Of a stretch of DNA of 64,000 nt, positions 41,761 to 51,281 are shown in pieces (position 1 is the stretch's first letter; every line of letters begins with the position of its first letter). The notes below the pieces were generated by a model that did not search any database, was not told where the DNA came from, and saw only the letters and a list, made by a program, of their open reading frames with translations. The stretch spans positions 1,922,001-1,986,000 of the forward strand of contig NZ_CP152376.1 of assembly GCF_038784515.1 (NCBI RefSeq), written 5' to 3'. The stretch comes from Rhodoferax sp. GW822-FHT02A01 (GTDB lineage Bacteria; Pseudomonadota; Gammaproteobacteria; Burkholderiales; Burkholderiaceae_C). A program made the position numbers and the translations under genes.

Positions 41761-42255
41761 ATGCAAGCTCAAGACACCCCCCCCGCTTTCCTGCAGAAGA
41801 TCCACCACCGCGGCGATCTGGCCGCGGCCTTGAGGGCTTTGCCCAGACCCTGGGTATTCACCAACGGGGTATTCGACGTGTTGCACCGTGGCCATGTGGT
41901 CTATCTGGCGCAGGCCCGTGCGCTCGGTGGCAGCCTGATTGTGGCGCTCAATACCGATGCATCGGTCAAGCGCCTGGGCAAAGGCGATGACCGCCCCCTG
42001 AACAAGGACGAAGACCGCGCCATCGTGATGGCCTCGCAGGAGTCGGTCAGCTTGGTGACCTGGTTTGACGAAGACACGCCGCAGGAAATCATTGCCGAGA
42101 TCCGCCCGGACATCCTGGTCAAAGGCGGGGACTACGACATGGCCAAACTGCCGGAGACTGCCCTGGTGCAAAGCTGGGGCGGACAGGCACTGGCCCTGCC
42201 ATTTGTGCAGGGTTACTCCACCACCAAGCTGGTCAACCGGATACGCGCCGGCTAG
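41761..42255 (+). CDS. rfaE2: D-glycero-beta-D-manno-heptose 1-phosphate adenylyltransferase
   Basis: A 164-residue nucleotidyltransferase equal to the C-terminal half of HldE, making ADP-heptose for the lipopolysaccharide inner core. It carries the cytidylyltransferase signature TNGVFDVLHRGHVVYL with HxGH, and the late DILVKGGDYD and YSTTKLVNRI. The kinase half is not attached, so it must be a separate gene elsewhere. It is divergent from the HD-like gene and ends only 4 bases from the glnE stop. Confidence 0.95.
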   Translation: MQAQDTPPAFLQKIHHRGDLAAALRALPRPWVFTNGVFDVLHRGHVVYLAQARALGGSLIVALNTDASVKRLGKGDDRPLNKDEDRAIVMASQESVSLVTWFDEDTPQEIIAEIRPDILVKGGDYDMAKLPETALVQSWGGQALALPFVQGYSTTKLVNRIRAG

Positions 42256-42259
42256 GCCT

Positions 42260-44998
42260 TCAGCCGAATACTGCCGCCCACAGCGCCAGTCCGGCTTCGC
42301 GCTCGGTTCGCACCTGGTCTTCGTCGACCTGGGTAGGTTCTTCGTTGAGGCGAGCCCGGTGCTGGATCTGGCGCAATGCACGGTAAGCCTGTGCCGCGTT
42401 GTCGCCGGTATGGCCGGGCAGCAGTCCGCAGGTCTGGGCGCGCTGCAGCAGGGCGATGTTGCCCACATTGGCGCGCAGCTCCGGGTGGTGTGCGCTCTGG
42501 GACAGCACCAGGTACTGCACCACGAATTCGATGTCCACCATGCCGCCGGGGCTGTGTTTGACATCGAACTGGTGGCCGCGCACCGGATGGGCAGACCGCA
42601 CCTTGGCACGCATGTCCATGATCTCCTTGCGCAGCCCGGCATCCTCACGCGGGGTGCTGATGACGGCCTCACGCACCGCATCAAAGCGCTGGTGCAGCCC
42701 TGGTTCACCCAGCACGCAGCGCGCCCGGGTCATGGCCTGGTGTTCCCAGGTCCAGGCGGTATTGCTGCCGCGCTGTTGCTGGTAGTTGGCGTAGGAGGTG
42801 AAGCTGGTCACCAGCATGCCCGAGTTGCCGTTGGGCCGCAGCGCGGTGTCGATCTCGTAGAGGTCGCCCTCGCCGGTCTTGACGGTGAGCCAGTTGATCA
42901 GCTTGCGCACCAGGGCCCCATACACCTCGGTAGCCCGCTCGTCCTCGTCGTCGTAAACGAACACGATGTCGAGATCGCTGCCGTAGCCCAGCTCCTTGCC
43001 GCCCAGCTTGCCGTAGGCAATGATGGCAAAGTGGTGCTCATCGCGGTGGCGATTCTTCAGACGCTGCCAGCACCAGCGGGTGGTGGTGCGCAGCATGCAG
43101 TCAGCCAGCGCACTGAGGTCGTCAGCCACCTGTTCAACGGTGATGCGTCCCTCCACATCGCGCGCCAAGGTACGGAATACCTCGGCATGGTGGGCGCGAC
43201 GCAGCAGGTTGAGCAGGGCTTCGTCGTCGTCCTCGCCGCTGGCTGCCAGTGCCGTGCGGCGGCTCTCCAACTCGGCCTCGAACGCTGCGGCATCAAAGCG
43301 CTCCTCCAGCATGGCACTGCCGGCAAGCTCGTCAATCACACCAGGGTGTTGCAGAAGATAGCGCGCGGGCCATTTGGCGGCGCCCAGCATATGCAGCAGG
43401 CGCTCGTGGACGTTGGGCCGTTCCAGCAGCAAAGCCAGGTAGCTCTCGCGGCGCAGCAGCGGCTCGATCCAGTCCGACAGCCTGACGGCAGCGTCTTCAC
43501 TCACCTTGCCCTCGGCCACCCATTGGGCGGTGCGCAGTATCAGGCGTCCCAGGCGGGCACGTGACTCTTCGCGCAGGGCGAGGATGCGCGGGTGCGCCTG
43601 CCAACTGGTCAGGCGTTCGCGGAACTTGCCCTGGGTGTGGGTGAGCAGGACCTCGAAGTCGCTGACGTTGGGTGCCGAGGCCTTGTTGCAGCCGCCCTTG
43701 CATGGCGGTTGGGCACCCCCCAACAGTGCGTCGAATTCCTGCGCCACAAACTCGCGGTGGGTATCCAGAGCGCCCAGAAAGTCGCAGGATTGGGCAAAGC
43801 CCATGGTCTGTGCGACCCAGTGCAGGTCGGCGTCGTTGGTGGGCAGCACATGGGTTTGCTGATCGTCCAGAAACTGGATGCGATGCTCCACCTGCCGCAG
43901 GAACACGTACGCCGCGGCCAGCCGGTCGGCGGTGGCCTGTGGCATCAGTCCGGACTTGGAGACACGCTGCAGCGCACTCAGAGTGGGGCGGGTGCGCATC
44001 TCCGGAAATTGGCCGCCGCGCACCACCTGCAGCAGCTGCACGGTGAACTCGATTTCGCGGATGCCTCCGCGCGAGAGCTTGACGTCGTTGCCGCGCTCCG
44101 GGTGTCCGGCGCTGCGCTTGGTGGCGTGGTCGCGGATCTGGCGGTGCAGCACGCGCAGGGCGTCAAAGACGTTGTAGTCCAGGTAGCGGCGGAACACGAA
44201 GGGCACCACCACCGAGCGCAAACCCTGGGCGCAAGAAGAGCCTATCGCGGCGCGGGGCGCCACCACCCGGCTCTTGAGCCAGGCAAAGCGCTCCCATTCA
44301 CGTCCCTGCACCTGGAGGTACTCTTCGAGCGCCGCCAGAGAAACGGCGGCCGGCCCCGAGTTGCCGTTGGGGCGCAGCGCCAGGTCGACCCGGAACACAA
44401 ATCCGTGCTCGGTGGTGTCGCCAACCAGGGCATAGATGGCCCGCACCTGCTTGGCAAAGTACTCCTGATTGGAAATCCGGCCCCGCCCCTCGGCACTGCC
44501 ACTGGTCTCGCCGTCCTGGTCGTAGATGTAGATCAGGTCGATGTCGCTGGACACATTGAGCTCGCGCGCACCGAACTTGCCCATGCCCACGATGCACAGT
44601 TGTGCCGGTTCACCCAGCGGCCCCAATGGTGCGCCGTGGGTTTCCTGCAAGGCCAGGCTGCTCGCGTCAAAGGCTATGTCCAGCGCAAATTCCCCCAGCG
44701 CGGTCATGCTTGCCGTCACCTCGCCCAGGCTGCAGGCGTCTTCGCAGTCCAGGGTCAGCAACCGCTCCATCACCAGTTGGCGGGTTACCCGCAACGCGGC
44801 GGAGACGTCCATTCCGTCCCCACGCAAGTGGTCATAGACGGACTGCATGGATGCCCGCATGGGGAGCCCGGGGGGCAGCAGGGCCATCTGCGTCTCGTAG
44901 CGCCGACGGACGCGTTGTCCCAAGCGTGGGTAAGCTGACCGGCTGAGCGCACTGGATGCTTCTGGGTTGCGGGTCATAATTCCTGACATGGTGATCAT
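42260..44998 (-). CDS. glnE: Bifunctional glutamine synthetase adenylyltransferase/adenylyl-removing enzyme
   Basis: A 912-residue GlnE, which adenylylates and deadenylylates glutamine synthetase in response to PII and glutamine. It has the two nucleotidyltransferase domains expected: an N-terminal removing domain with GMGKFGARELNVSSDIDLIY (near 140) and a C-terminal transferase domain with AYGKLGGKELGYGSDLDIVF (near 660), joined by helical GlnD-regulated regions. Length is as usual. In-frame ATGs at 44998, 44989 and 44977 are all possible starts; the last gives MTRNPEASSALS. The gene is divergent from the yhdP-like gene with 6 bases between the two annotated starts. Confidence 0.95.
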   Translation of the reverse strand: MITMSGIMTRNPEASSALSRSAYPRLGQRVRRRYETQMALLPPGLPMRASMQSVYDHLRGDGMDVSAALRVTRQLVMERLLTLDCEDACSLGEVTASMTALGEFALDIAFDASSLALQETHGAPLGPLGEPAQLCIVGMGKFGARELNVSSDIDLIYIYDQDGETSGSAEGRGRISNQEYFAKQVRAIYALVGDTTEHGFVFRVDLALRPNGNSGPAAVSLAALEEYLQVQGREWERFAWLKSRVVAPRAAIGSSCAQGLRSVVVPFVFRRYLDYNVFDALRVLHRQIRDHATKRSAGHPERGNDVKLSRGGIREIEFTVQLLQVVRGGQFPEMRTRPTLSALQRVSKSGLMPQATADRLAAAYVFLRQVEHRIQFLDDQQTHVLPTNDADLHWVAQTMGFAQSCDFLGALDTHREFVAQEFDALLGGAQPPCKGGCNKASAPNVSDFEVLLTHTQGKFRERLTSWQAHPRILALREESRARLGRLILRTAQWVAEGKVSEDAAVRLSDWIEPLLRRESYLALLLERPNVHERLLHMLGAAKWPARYLLQHPGVIDELAGSAMLEERFDAAAFEAELESRRTALAASGEDDDEALLNLLRRAHHAEVFRTLARDVEGRITVEQVADDLSALADCMLRTTTRWCWQRLKNRHRDEHHFAIIAYGKLGGKELGYGSDLDIVFVYDDEDERATEVYGALVRKLINWLTVKTGEGDLYEIDTALRPNGNSGMLVTSFTSYANYQQQRGSNTAWTWEHQAMTRARCVLGEPGLHQRFDAVREAVISTPREDAGLRKEIMDMRAKVRSAHPVRGHQFDVKHSPGGMVDIEFVVQYLVLSQSAHHPELRANVGNIALLQRAQTCGLLPGHTGDNAAQAYRALRQIQHRARLNEEPTQVDEDQVRTEREAGLALWAAVFG

Positions 44999-45004
44999 TT
45001 TCTA

Positions 45005-48000
45005 ATGGCGCAGGTGCACGCAACTCCCTCACTGTGGCTCAGAGGTTCCGCCGCGGCAGCGCACTGGGCACTATGGATTTTGCTGGTCGCCTGGATTACC
45101 TTGGGCCTGGCTTGGGGTGCCTTGCATTTTTTGATTGTGCCGCGAATCGGAGATTTCCGTCCGTGGCTGGAACAGCAAGCCAGTCAGCGTATGGGGATTA
45201 CCGTGCGGGTGGGTGACATCGTGGCGCGCTCCAACGGGCTGATTCCATCGGTGGAATTGCTCGACGTGCGCTTCCTGGACGCGGGTGGTCGCGAGTCCCT
45301 GCGCCTGCCTTCGGTGCTGGCGGCGCTGTCGCCCCGCTCGGCCTTTGGCCTGGGTTTTGAGCAGTTGTATATCGAGGCGCCCGAGCTGGCCGTGCGTCGC
45401 AGTGCCGACGGACGCTTCTGGATTGCCGGCTTTGCCCTGCCCGATACCCACACCCAAGACAGCAGTGCCAGTGATTGGGTGTTTTCCCAAAAGGAACTGG
45501 TGGTGCGCCATGGCAAGGTGCGCTGGACCGATGAGCTGCGCGGCCTTCCCACGCTGGAGCTGGATGATGTGGACGTGGTCATCCGCAACAAGCATCTGGC
45601 CCACTCGGTGCGGGTGGATGCCGACCCGCCTGCGGGGTGGGGTTCCCGTTTGTCCTTGCGCGGCATCTTCCAGCAAACCCTGTTTTCGCGCCGCAACGGG
45701 GATTGGCGCAATTGGGTCGGGCAGCTCTATGCACAGGCCGACCAGGTCGATCTGGCGCAGTTGCGCAACTATTGTGATCTGGGCGTGGACCTGAGCCGTG
45801 GGGCCGGTTCCCTGCGCGCCTGGGTGGATGTGGACCATGCCCAGGCCAAGGGCGCCACGGCCGATTTGGCACTGCAGGCGGTGACGGTCAAGGTGGCCGC
45901 CGATCTGGAGGCATTGGATCTGGAGCGCGTCTCCGGGCGTCTGGGCGCGCGTCGGCTCGATGGCGGCTATGAGTTGTCGGCCCAGGCGCTGACATTCGAT
46001 ACCCGCGACGGACTGAATTGGCCCGGCGGCAATCTGCAGCTCGGCGTATTTGCACCCAAACCCAAACAAGGTGCCCATGGCACGTTGGTGGCAGACCGGT
46101 TGGATCTGGCGGCACTGGCGGAGGTGGCCAGCCGACTGCCGCTGGATGACACATTGCATGCCATGGTGCAGCGTGTGGCCCCCAAGGGCCTGGTGGAGAA
46201 ACTGCAGTTCAACTGGCAGGGCGAAGCGTCCAACCCCACCAGCTACGCTTTGACCGGCCGCGTCTCGCAACTGACCTTGGCGGCGCAGCCATCCGGCCAC
46301 AACGGCATCCCCGGCCTGCGCGGGGCCAGCGCGGATTTCGAGATCAACCAGGGGGGCGGCAAGGCCAGCCTGCAGATGCAAGGTGGTGCGGTGGAGTTAC
46401 CCGGCATCTTTGACAACCCGGTGGTGCCATTCGATTCCCTCAGCGGTGACGTGCAGTGGAAGGTGGACGGGCAACGCATCAGCGTGGACGCCAGCAAGGT
46501 GCGCTTCGCCAACACCGATGCACAGGGCGAGGCGCAAATCAAGTGGCAGACCGGTGCCGTGCCGCGTGCGGGCGCGCCCGACCTGCGCTTCCCCGGTGTG
46601 CTGGATCTGCAGGGCACGCTCAGCCGCGCCAATGTGGCTGCCGTGCCGCGCTACCTGCCGCGGGTGATGAACAAAGAGGCACGCGAGTACCTGGAGCAGG
46701 CGTTGGTGGCGGGCGAGGGCAGCGGCGTCAAGTTCAAGCTCAAGGGCGATCTGGACAAATTTCCATTTGACTCGGCCAAGCAGGGTGAGTTCCGGATTTC
46801 GGCCGATGTGCGCAACGTCGGCTATGCCTATGCCCCGCCCCTGGTCATGCCCAAGGACAGTCCGGCCTGGCCCTTGCTGACGCAGGTTGCCGGTGAGTTC
46901 GTGCTGGACCATGACCTGCTGCAGGTCAAGGGCGCCAAGGGGCTGCTGTCCACCGGTACCGGCCTGCAGTTCAGCAAGACCGATGTGACGGTTTCCAAGC
47001 TGTATTCCGGGCCCCAGGTGGCAGTCGCGGCGGAGGCACGCGGGCCCCTGACCGAGGCGTTGGCGTTTGTGAATGCCTCGCCGGTGGGCGGCTGGATCGG
47101 CAATGCCCTGGCGCGCAGCACGGTGACCGGTATTGCCGACTACAAGATCAAGCTCAACATTCCGGTGGACCATGCCGAGAAGTCCACCGCACAGGGCAGT
47201 GTTGCTTTGGCCAACAGCGACTTCCAGCTGGTGCCCGGCGTGCCGCGTCTGAATCGCATCAAGGGGCTGGTGAACTTTACCGACACCGGTTTTTCCCTGA
47301 GTGGCGTGCAGGCACGCATTCTGGGCGGTGACGTGCGTGTGGAAGGGGGCATGGTCTTTGGCAGCGCGGCCTCGGCGCGCAATGGGCCGGGTAGTCTGCG
47401 TTTTCAGGGGGTGGCTACGTCCGAAGGTCTGCGCCAGGCTTCCGAGCTGGGACTGGCGGCCCGGCTGGCGCAGTTCAGCACCGGGAGTGCCGCCTACAGC
47501 GCCAATCTGACCTTGCACGGCGGGGTGCCGGAGCTGCTGGTCACCAGCAGCCTGATCGGCATGGCCATCAACCTGCCGGAGCCCTTTGGCAAGTCGCCCG
47601 AAGCACCGTTGCCACTGCGTCTGGAGAGCACGGTCGTGCGTGCCTCGCAACAAGCAGGTGCCCGTCTGCAGGACCAATGGCAGGTGGATGTCGGCAAGCT
47701 GGCCAATGTGACCTATGTGCGCGATATTTCGGGCGCCGAGCCGCGGGTGGTGCGGGGTGCCATCGGGGTGGGACTGACCGCGGAGGAGTCCGCGCCCATG
47801 CCCAGCGAAGGCGTTGCGGCCAACCTCAACCTCAACCGCATTGACGTGGACGCCTGGTCCGCGGTGGTGTCGCGCCTGATGGGCGTTGCAGGAACCGGCA
47901 CGCCGCTCAGCGGCAATGACAGCAGCTACCTGCCTACCACGGTCGCATTGCGTGCCAAGGAGCTGCTGGCCGACGGGCGCAAGTTCAACCAGATCCTGGT

Positions 48001-49096
48001 GGGCGGTGCGCGCGACGGGCTGGTCTGGCGCGGCAATGTGGATGCGTCCGAACTCAATGGCTACGTGGAATACCGCCAGAGCACCAGTGCCGCTGCGGGC
48101 CGGGTGTACGCACGCCTGTCACGCCTGGTCATAGGTCAGACGGTGGCACAGGATGTAGAGAACATTCTGGACCAGCAGCCCGCCAGCATTCCGGCGCTGG
48201 ACGTCGTAGTGGATGACTTCGAGCTGCGCGGCAAGAAGCTGGGGCGGCTGGACGTGCAGGCCATCAACCTGGGCGGCGTTCCCGGTCGGGATACGGCGCG
48301 GGAGTGGCGTCTGAACCGTTTCAACATCAATACGCCCGAAGCCACGCTGACCGCCTCCGGCAACTGGGTCAACGTGAACGCACAAACACCTGGCGCTGCA
48401 GCGCGCGGCGTGCGCGAGCGCAGGCGTACCGTGTTGAACTTCAAGCTGGATGTGGTCGATTCCGGCGACCTGCTCAAGCGCATGGGCATGCCGGGCGTGA
48501 TTGCGAAGGGACGTGGCAAGGTGGAGGGCCAGGTGTCCTGGCTGGGTTCGCCGTTTTCGCCGGACTACCCCAGCATGGCTGGCGGCTTCAACATGAACAT
48601 GGAGTCTGGCCAGTTCCTCAAGGCCGAGCCCGGCATTGCCAAGCTGCTGGGGGTGCTCAGTCTGCAGTCGCTGCCACGGCGGCTGACGCTGGACTTCCGC
48701 GACGTGTTCAGCGACGGATTCGCCTTCGACTTCGTGCGCGGTGATGTCACCATCGAGCAGGGCATTGCGCACACCAGCAACCTGCAGATGAAAGGTGTGA
48801 ACGCGGCCGTGATGATGGAAGGCCAGGCCGATATTGCCAAGGAAACCCAGATGCTCAAGGTGCTGGTGATTCCTGAAATCAACCTGGGCAGTGCCTCCTT
48901 GCTGTACTCGGCCATCAATCCGGTGGTGGGGCTCACCACCTTCCTGGCCAATGTGATTCTGCGCCGCCCGTTGATCGAAGCCAATACGCAGGAGTTCATG
49001 ATCGACGGCACCTGGGTGGACCCCCGTGTGACCAAGCTGGAGCACAAACTGGAAACCCCCTCAAACCCGTCTTCTACGTCGACACCCGCAAAATAG
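45005..49096 (+). CDS. YhdP family (TIGR02099/AsmA-like) protein
   Basis: A 1363-residue envelope protein with one N-terminal membrane helix (about 19-42, ALWILLVAWITLGLAWGALHF) and a long periplasmic part of the DUF3971/AsmA-like type. E. coli YhdP (about 1266 residues) belongs to the group that carries phospholipids between inner and outer membrane. Recognisable parts are VGDIVARSNGLIPSVELLDVRF, the middle repeats and the late GKVEGQVSWLGSPFSPDYPSMAGGF. It starts 6 bases from the glnE start, so its promoter must overlap glnE coding sequence. The nitrilase-family gene follows 24 bases downstream. No clear ribosome binding site precedes the ATG. Confidence 0.9.
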   Translation: MAQVHATPSLWLRGSAAAAHWALWILLVAWITLGLAWGALHFLIVPRIGDFRPWLEQQASQRMGITVRVGDIVARSNGLIPSVELLDVRFLDAGGRESLRLPSVLAALSPRSAFGLGFEQLYIEAPELAVRRSADGRFWIAGFALPDTHTQDSSASDWVFSQKELVVRHGKVRWTDELRGLPTLELDDVDVVIRNKHLAHSVRVDADPPAGWGSRLSLRGIFQQTLFSRRNGDWRNWVGQLYAQADQVDLAQLRNYCDLGVDLSRGAGSLRAWVDVDHAQAKGATADLALQAVTVKVAADLEALDLERVSGRLGARRLDGGYELSAQALTFDTRDGLNWPGGNLQLGVFAPKPKQGAHGTLVADRLDLAALAEVASRLPLDDTLHAMVQRVAPKGLVEKLQFNWQGEASNPTSYALTGRVSQLTLAAQPSGHNGIPGLRGASADFEINQGGGKASLQMQGGAVELPGIFDNPVVPFDSLSGDVQWKVDGQRISVDASKVRFANTDAQGEAQIKWQTGAVPRAGAPDLRFPGVLDLQGTLSRANVAAVPRYLPRVMNKEAREYLEQALVAGEGSGVKFKLKGDLDKFPFDSAKQGEFRISADVRNVGYAYAPPLVMPKDSPAWPLLTQVAGEFVLDHDLLQVKGAKGLLSTGTGLQFSKTDVTVSKLYSGPQVAVAAEARGPLTEALAFVNASPVGGWIGNALARSTVTGIADYKIKLNIPVDHAEKSTAQGSVALANSDFQLVPGVPRLNRIKGLVNFTDTGFSLSGVQARILGGDVRVEGGMVFGSAASARNGPGSLRFQGVATSEGLRQASELGLAARLAQFSTGSAAYSANLTLHGGVPELLVTSSLIGMAINLPEPFGKSPEAPLPLRLESTVVRASQQAGARLQDQWQVDVGKLANVTYVRDISGAEPRVVRGAIGVGLTAEESAPMPSEGVAANLNLNRIDVDAWSAVVSRLMGVAGTGTPLSGNDSSYLPTTVALRAKELLADGRKFNQILVGGARDGLVWRGNVDASELNGYVEYRQSTSAAAGRVYARLSRLVIGQTVAQDVENILDQQPASIPALDVVVDDFELRGKKLGRLDVQAINLGGVPGRDTAREWRLNRFNINTPEATLTASGNWVNVNAQTPGAAARGVRERRRTVLNFKLDVVDSGDLLKRMGMPGVIAKGRGKVEGQVSWLGSPFSPDYPSMAGGFNMNMESGQFLKAEPGIAKLLGVLSLQSLPRRLTLDFRDVFSDGFAFDFVRGDVTIEQGIAHTSNLQMKGVNAAVMMEGQADIAKETQMLKVLVIPEINLGSASLLYSAINPVVGLTTFLANVILRRPLIEANTQEFMIDGTWVDPRVTKLEHKLETPSNPSSTSTPAK

Positions 49097-49120
49097 GCAC
49101 CCCTAGAGAGGAACCCCACC

Positions 49121-49936
49121 ATGAAAGTCGCAGCCATTCAGATGATCTCCACCGGCGTCGTGCAGGAAAACCTGAATCAGGCTCGAACCCTGCTGGAGCA
49201 GGCCGCACAGCGAGGAGCCGAACTGGCGGTGCTGCCGGAGTATTTCTGCCTGATCGGCCAACGCGATGCCGACAAGCTGGCAATCCAGGAGGCCTTTGGC
49301 AAGGGCCCCATCCAGGACTTTCTTTCGGAAACTGCGCGCACACTGGGCCTGTGGATCGTGGCGGGGACGCTGCCACTGAGCGCTTCGGCGCCGGACAAGG
49401 TGTTCAACAGCTCGCTGGTGTTCAATCCGCAGGGGATGTGTGTGGCGCGCTACGACAAGATCCACCTGTTTCGCTTTGACAATGGCCGCGAGCAATACGA
49501 CGAATCGCGGGTGCTGGACCGTGGCAACACGCCAGTGCGTTTTGCCCTGCCTTCCAGGGACGGCCACACCTGGCAGATCGGCATGAGCGTGTGCTACGAC
49601 CTGCGCTTTTCCGAGCTCTATAGGAGCTATGCGACCGAAGGGGTGGACCTGTTGCTGGTACCCGCGGCTTTTACCCACACCACCGGCAAGGCGCATTGGG
49701 AAGTGCTGTTGCGCGCCCGCGCCATTGAAAACCTGGCCTTTGTGGCGGCGGCGGCTCAGGGCGGCACACACCCCAATGGCCGACAGACCTGGGGACAGTC
49801 CATTCTGATTGACCCCTGGGGCCATGTGCTGGCCCAGCAGGCTCAGGATCCGGGCGTAGTGATTGCTGAGCTGGACGCGCAGGCGATGCAGCAGTGGCGC
49901 AGCCAGTTGCCCTCGCTGCAGCACCGCATACTATGA
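49121..49936 (+). CDS. Carbon-nitrogen hydrolase (Nit1/Nit2-like amidase)
   Basis: A 271-residue nitrilase-superfamily amidase. The catalytic triad is visible: Glu in AVLPEYFCLIG, Lys in ARYDKIHLF and Cys in MSVCYDLRFSELY. The sequence is like the Nit1/Nit2 branch, which includes deaminated-glutathione amidase and omega-amidases. AGAGAGGAACCCCACC before the ATG gives a good ribosome binding site. It lies 24 bases after the yhdP-like gene, probably in one transcript. Its stop codon directly abuts that of a small reverse gene. Confidence 0.92.
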   Translation: MKVAAIQMISTGVVQENLNQARTLLEQAAQRGAELAVLPEYFCLIGQRDADKLAIQEAFGKGPIQDFLSETARTLGLWIVAGTLPLSASAPDKVFNSSLVFNPQGMCVARYDKIHLFRFDNGREQYDESRVLDRGNTPVRFALPSRDGHTWQIGMSVCYDLRFSELYRSYATEGVDLLLVPAAFTHTTGKAHWEVLLRARAIENLAFVAAAAQGGTHPNGRQTWGQSILIDPWGHVLAQQAQDPGVVIAELDAQAMQQWRSQLPSLQHRIL

Positions 49937-50068
49937 CGCGGGCTTGTCCTTGTCCTGCTCCGTCGAAGAAGGCGGGTCGCCATCCGGGCGGCCCGAAAAC
50001 ATGGTCCACCAGATGATTCCGATGAATAGTAGTCCGGCCCCCAGGGCTTCCAGTAACAGCAGTGTCAT
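49931..50068 (-). CDS. Small single-pass membrane protein, 45 residues
   Basis: Forty-five codons from ATG 50068: MTLLLLEALGAGLLFIGIIW, WTMFSGR, then a hydrophilic acidic/proline tail. One membrane helix is obvious. The gene fits exactly between its neighbours: its stop codon touches the stop of the amidase gene and its start codon overlaps the start of mltA on the other strand. That precise fit and the clear membrane-helix-plus-tail design support it as real, though it is shorter than usual annotation limits. A longer open frame reading through from 50317 is less likely. Function unknown. Confidence 0.6.
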   Translation of the reverse strand: MTLLLLEALGAGLLFIGIIWWTMFSGRPDGDPPSSTEQDKDKPAS

Positions 50069-51209
50069 GAAGATGGCTTTGGCTTGGTGGTGTGTGGCCC
50101 TGATTGTAGGAATGCTGGCCGCCTGTGGCAGTGCCCCGATGAGTCCTGTGGCCACTGCGCCAGTCTCGGCCACTCCGGCACGCGCACCTGCGCCCGGGGC
50201 GGTCATCTCTGGCACCAGCACGCAACGCGCCAAGAACCGCTGGACCACCGTGGCGTGGTCGGATCTGCCGGGCTTTGAGGAAGACAACCTGTTTGAAGCC
50301 TGGAATGCCTGGATCAAGAGCTGCGAGCGCCCGGGCGCGGCCTTTGCCAGCTACTGCGCCGATGTGCGGCGCCTGAGCATTGCGACACCGGAAATGCAGC
50401 GCGACTGGATGCGCCAGCACTTCCAACCCCAGCGTGTGGAAAGTGCGCAGGGAGATCCCAACGGGCTGTTGACGGGCTACTTTGAACCGCAGTTGGACGC
50501 CAGTCGTGTGCAGACGGCGGCCTTCAGCATTCCGGTGTACCAGCCGCCGCGCAACCTCAATCAGCGCAAGCCCTGGTACAACCGCCACGACATCGACACC
50601 CTGCCCGAAGCCCAGGCCGCGTTACGTGATCGCGTCATAGCCTATGTGGCCGATCCGGTGGATGCACTGGTGCTGCAGATCCAGGGCTCGGGGCGCCTGC
50701 GCATTGCCCAGCCGGACGGCAGCAGCAAGCTGATTCGGGTGGCCTATGCCGGAACCAACGACCAGCCCTATCGCAGCGTGGGCCGCTGGCTGCTGGACCA
50801 GGGACTGATCAAGGACGCTTCCTGGCCGGGCATCAAGGCCTGGCTGGCACAGAATCCGCAGCGCCAGCAGGAAGCGCTCTGGAGTAACCCGCGCGTGGTG
50901 TTCTTCAAGGAAGAGCCCCTGTCCGAGCTGGACGCCGTGTTTGGCCCCAAAGGCGCGCAAGGCGTGGCACTGACACCCGGGCGCTCGATTGCAGTGGACC
51001 CCGAGAGCATCCCCTACGGTACCCCGGTGTGGCTGGTCTCCAGCGGCGCACAGACGCGGCTGCAGCGCATGGTGCTGGCACAGGACACCGGTAGCGCCAT
51101 CACCGGTGCGGTGCGAGCCGATTACTTCGCCGGCTGGGGGCCTGATGCCATGGAACTGGCCGGGCGATTGCGCCAGCCGTTGCAGATGTGGGTTATTTGG
51201 CCGAAGTAG
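50067..51209 (+). CDS. mltA: Membrane-bound lytic murein transglycosylase A
   Basis: A 380-residue lipoprotein that cleaves peptidoglycan glycan strands to 1,6-anhydro products. The signal peptide MKMALAWWCVALIVGMLAAC ends in lipobox LAAC. The MltA domain includes GLLTGYFEPQLDAS and the later 3D domain with IPYGTPVWL, LQRMVLAQDTGSAI and ADYFAGWGPDAMELAG, including the catalytic aspartate. ATG 50067 or ATG 50073 could start it; the frame extends upstream across other genes and should not be used. A terminator follows at 51228. Confidence 0.94.
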   Translation: MKMALAWWCVALIVGMLAACGSAPMSPVATAPVSATPARAPAPGAVISGTSTQRAKNRWTTVAWSDLPGFEEDNLFEAWNAWIKSCERPGAAFASYCADVRRLSIATPEMQRDWMRQHFQPQRVESAQGDPNGLLTGYFEPQLDASRVQTAAFSIPVYQPPRNLNQRKPWYNRHDIDTLPEAQAALRDRVIAYVADPVDALVLQIQGSGRLRIAQPDGSSKLIRVAYAGTNDQPYRSVGRWLLDQGLIKDASWPGIKAWLAQNPQRQQEALWSNPRVVFFKEEPLSELDAVFGPKGAQGVALTPGRSIAVDPESIPYGTPVWLVSSGAQTRLQRMVLAQDTGSAITGAVRADYFAGWGPDAMELAGRLRQPLQMWVIWPK

Positions 51210-51227
51210 CCCAGTTGCAGTTACCAT

Positions 51228-51248
51228 GCCCCTTGCAGGGGCTTTTAA
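51228..51248 (+). terminator. Rho-independent terminator after mltA
   Basis: GCCCCT-TGC-AGGGGC (51228-51242), a 6-bp stem with a 3-base loop, is followed by TTTT. It separates mltA from cheV. Confidence 0.65.
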
Positions 51249-51281
51249 CTACAAATCCTCATATTCATATTGGAGAACACC

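Noticed and set aside
42065..43564. A 499-codon open frame antisense to glnE
   Set aside because: Composition typical of antisense frames in GC-rich DNA (Ala, Gln, His, Gly), no motifs, no ribosome binding site, and it lies entirely within a confident glnE.
43592..44938. A 448-codon antisense frame in glnE
   Set aside because: Same reasons as the neighbouring antisense frame.
45071..46381. A 436-codon antisense frame in the yhdP-like gene
   Set aside because: Full-length match of the forward gene to its family; the antisense product has no recognisable feature.
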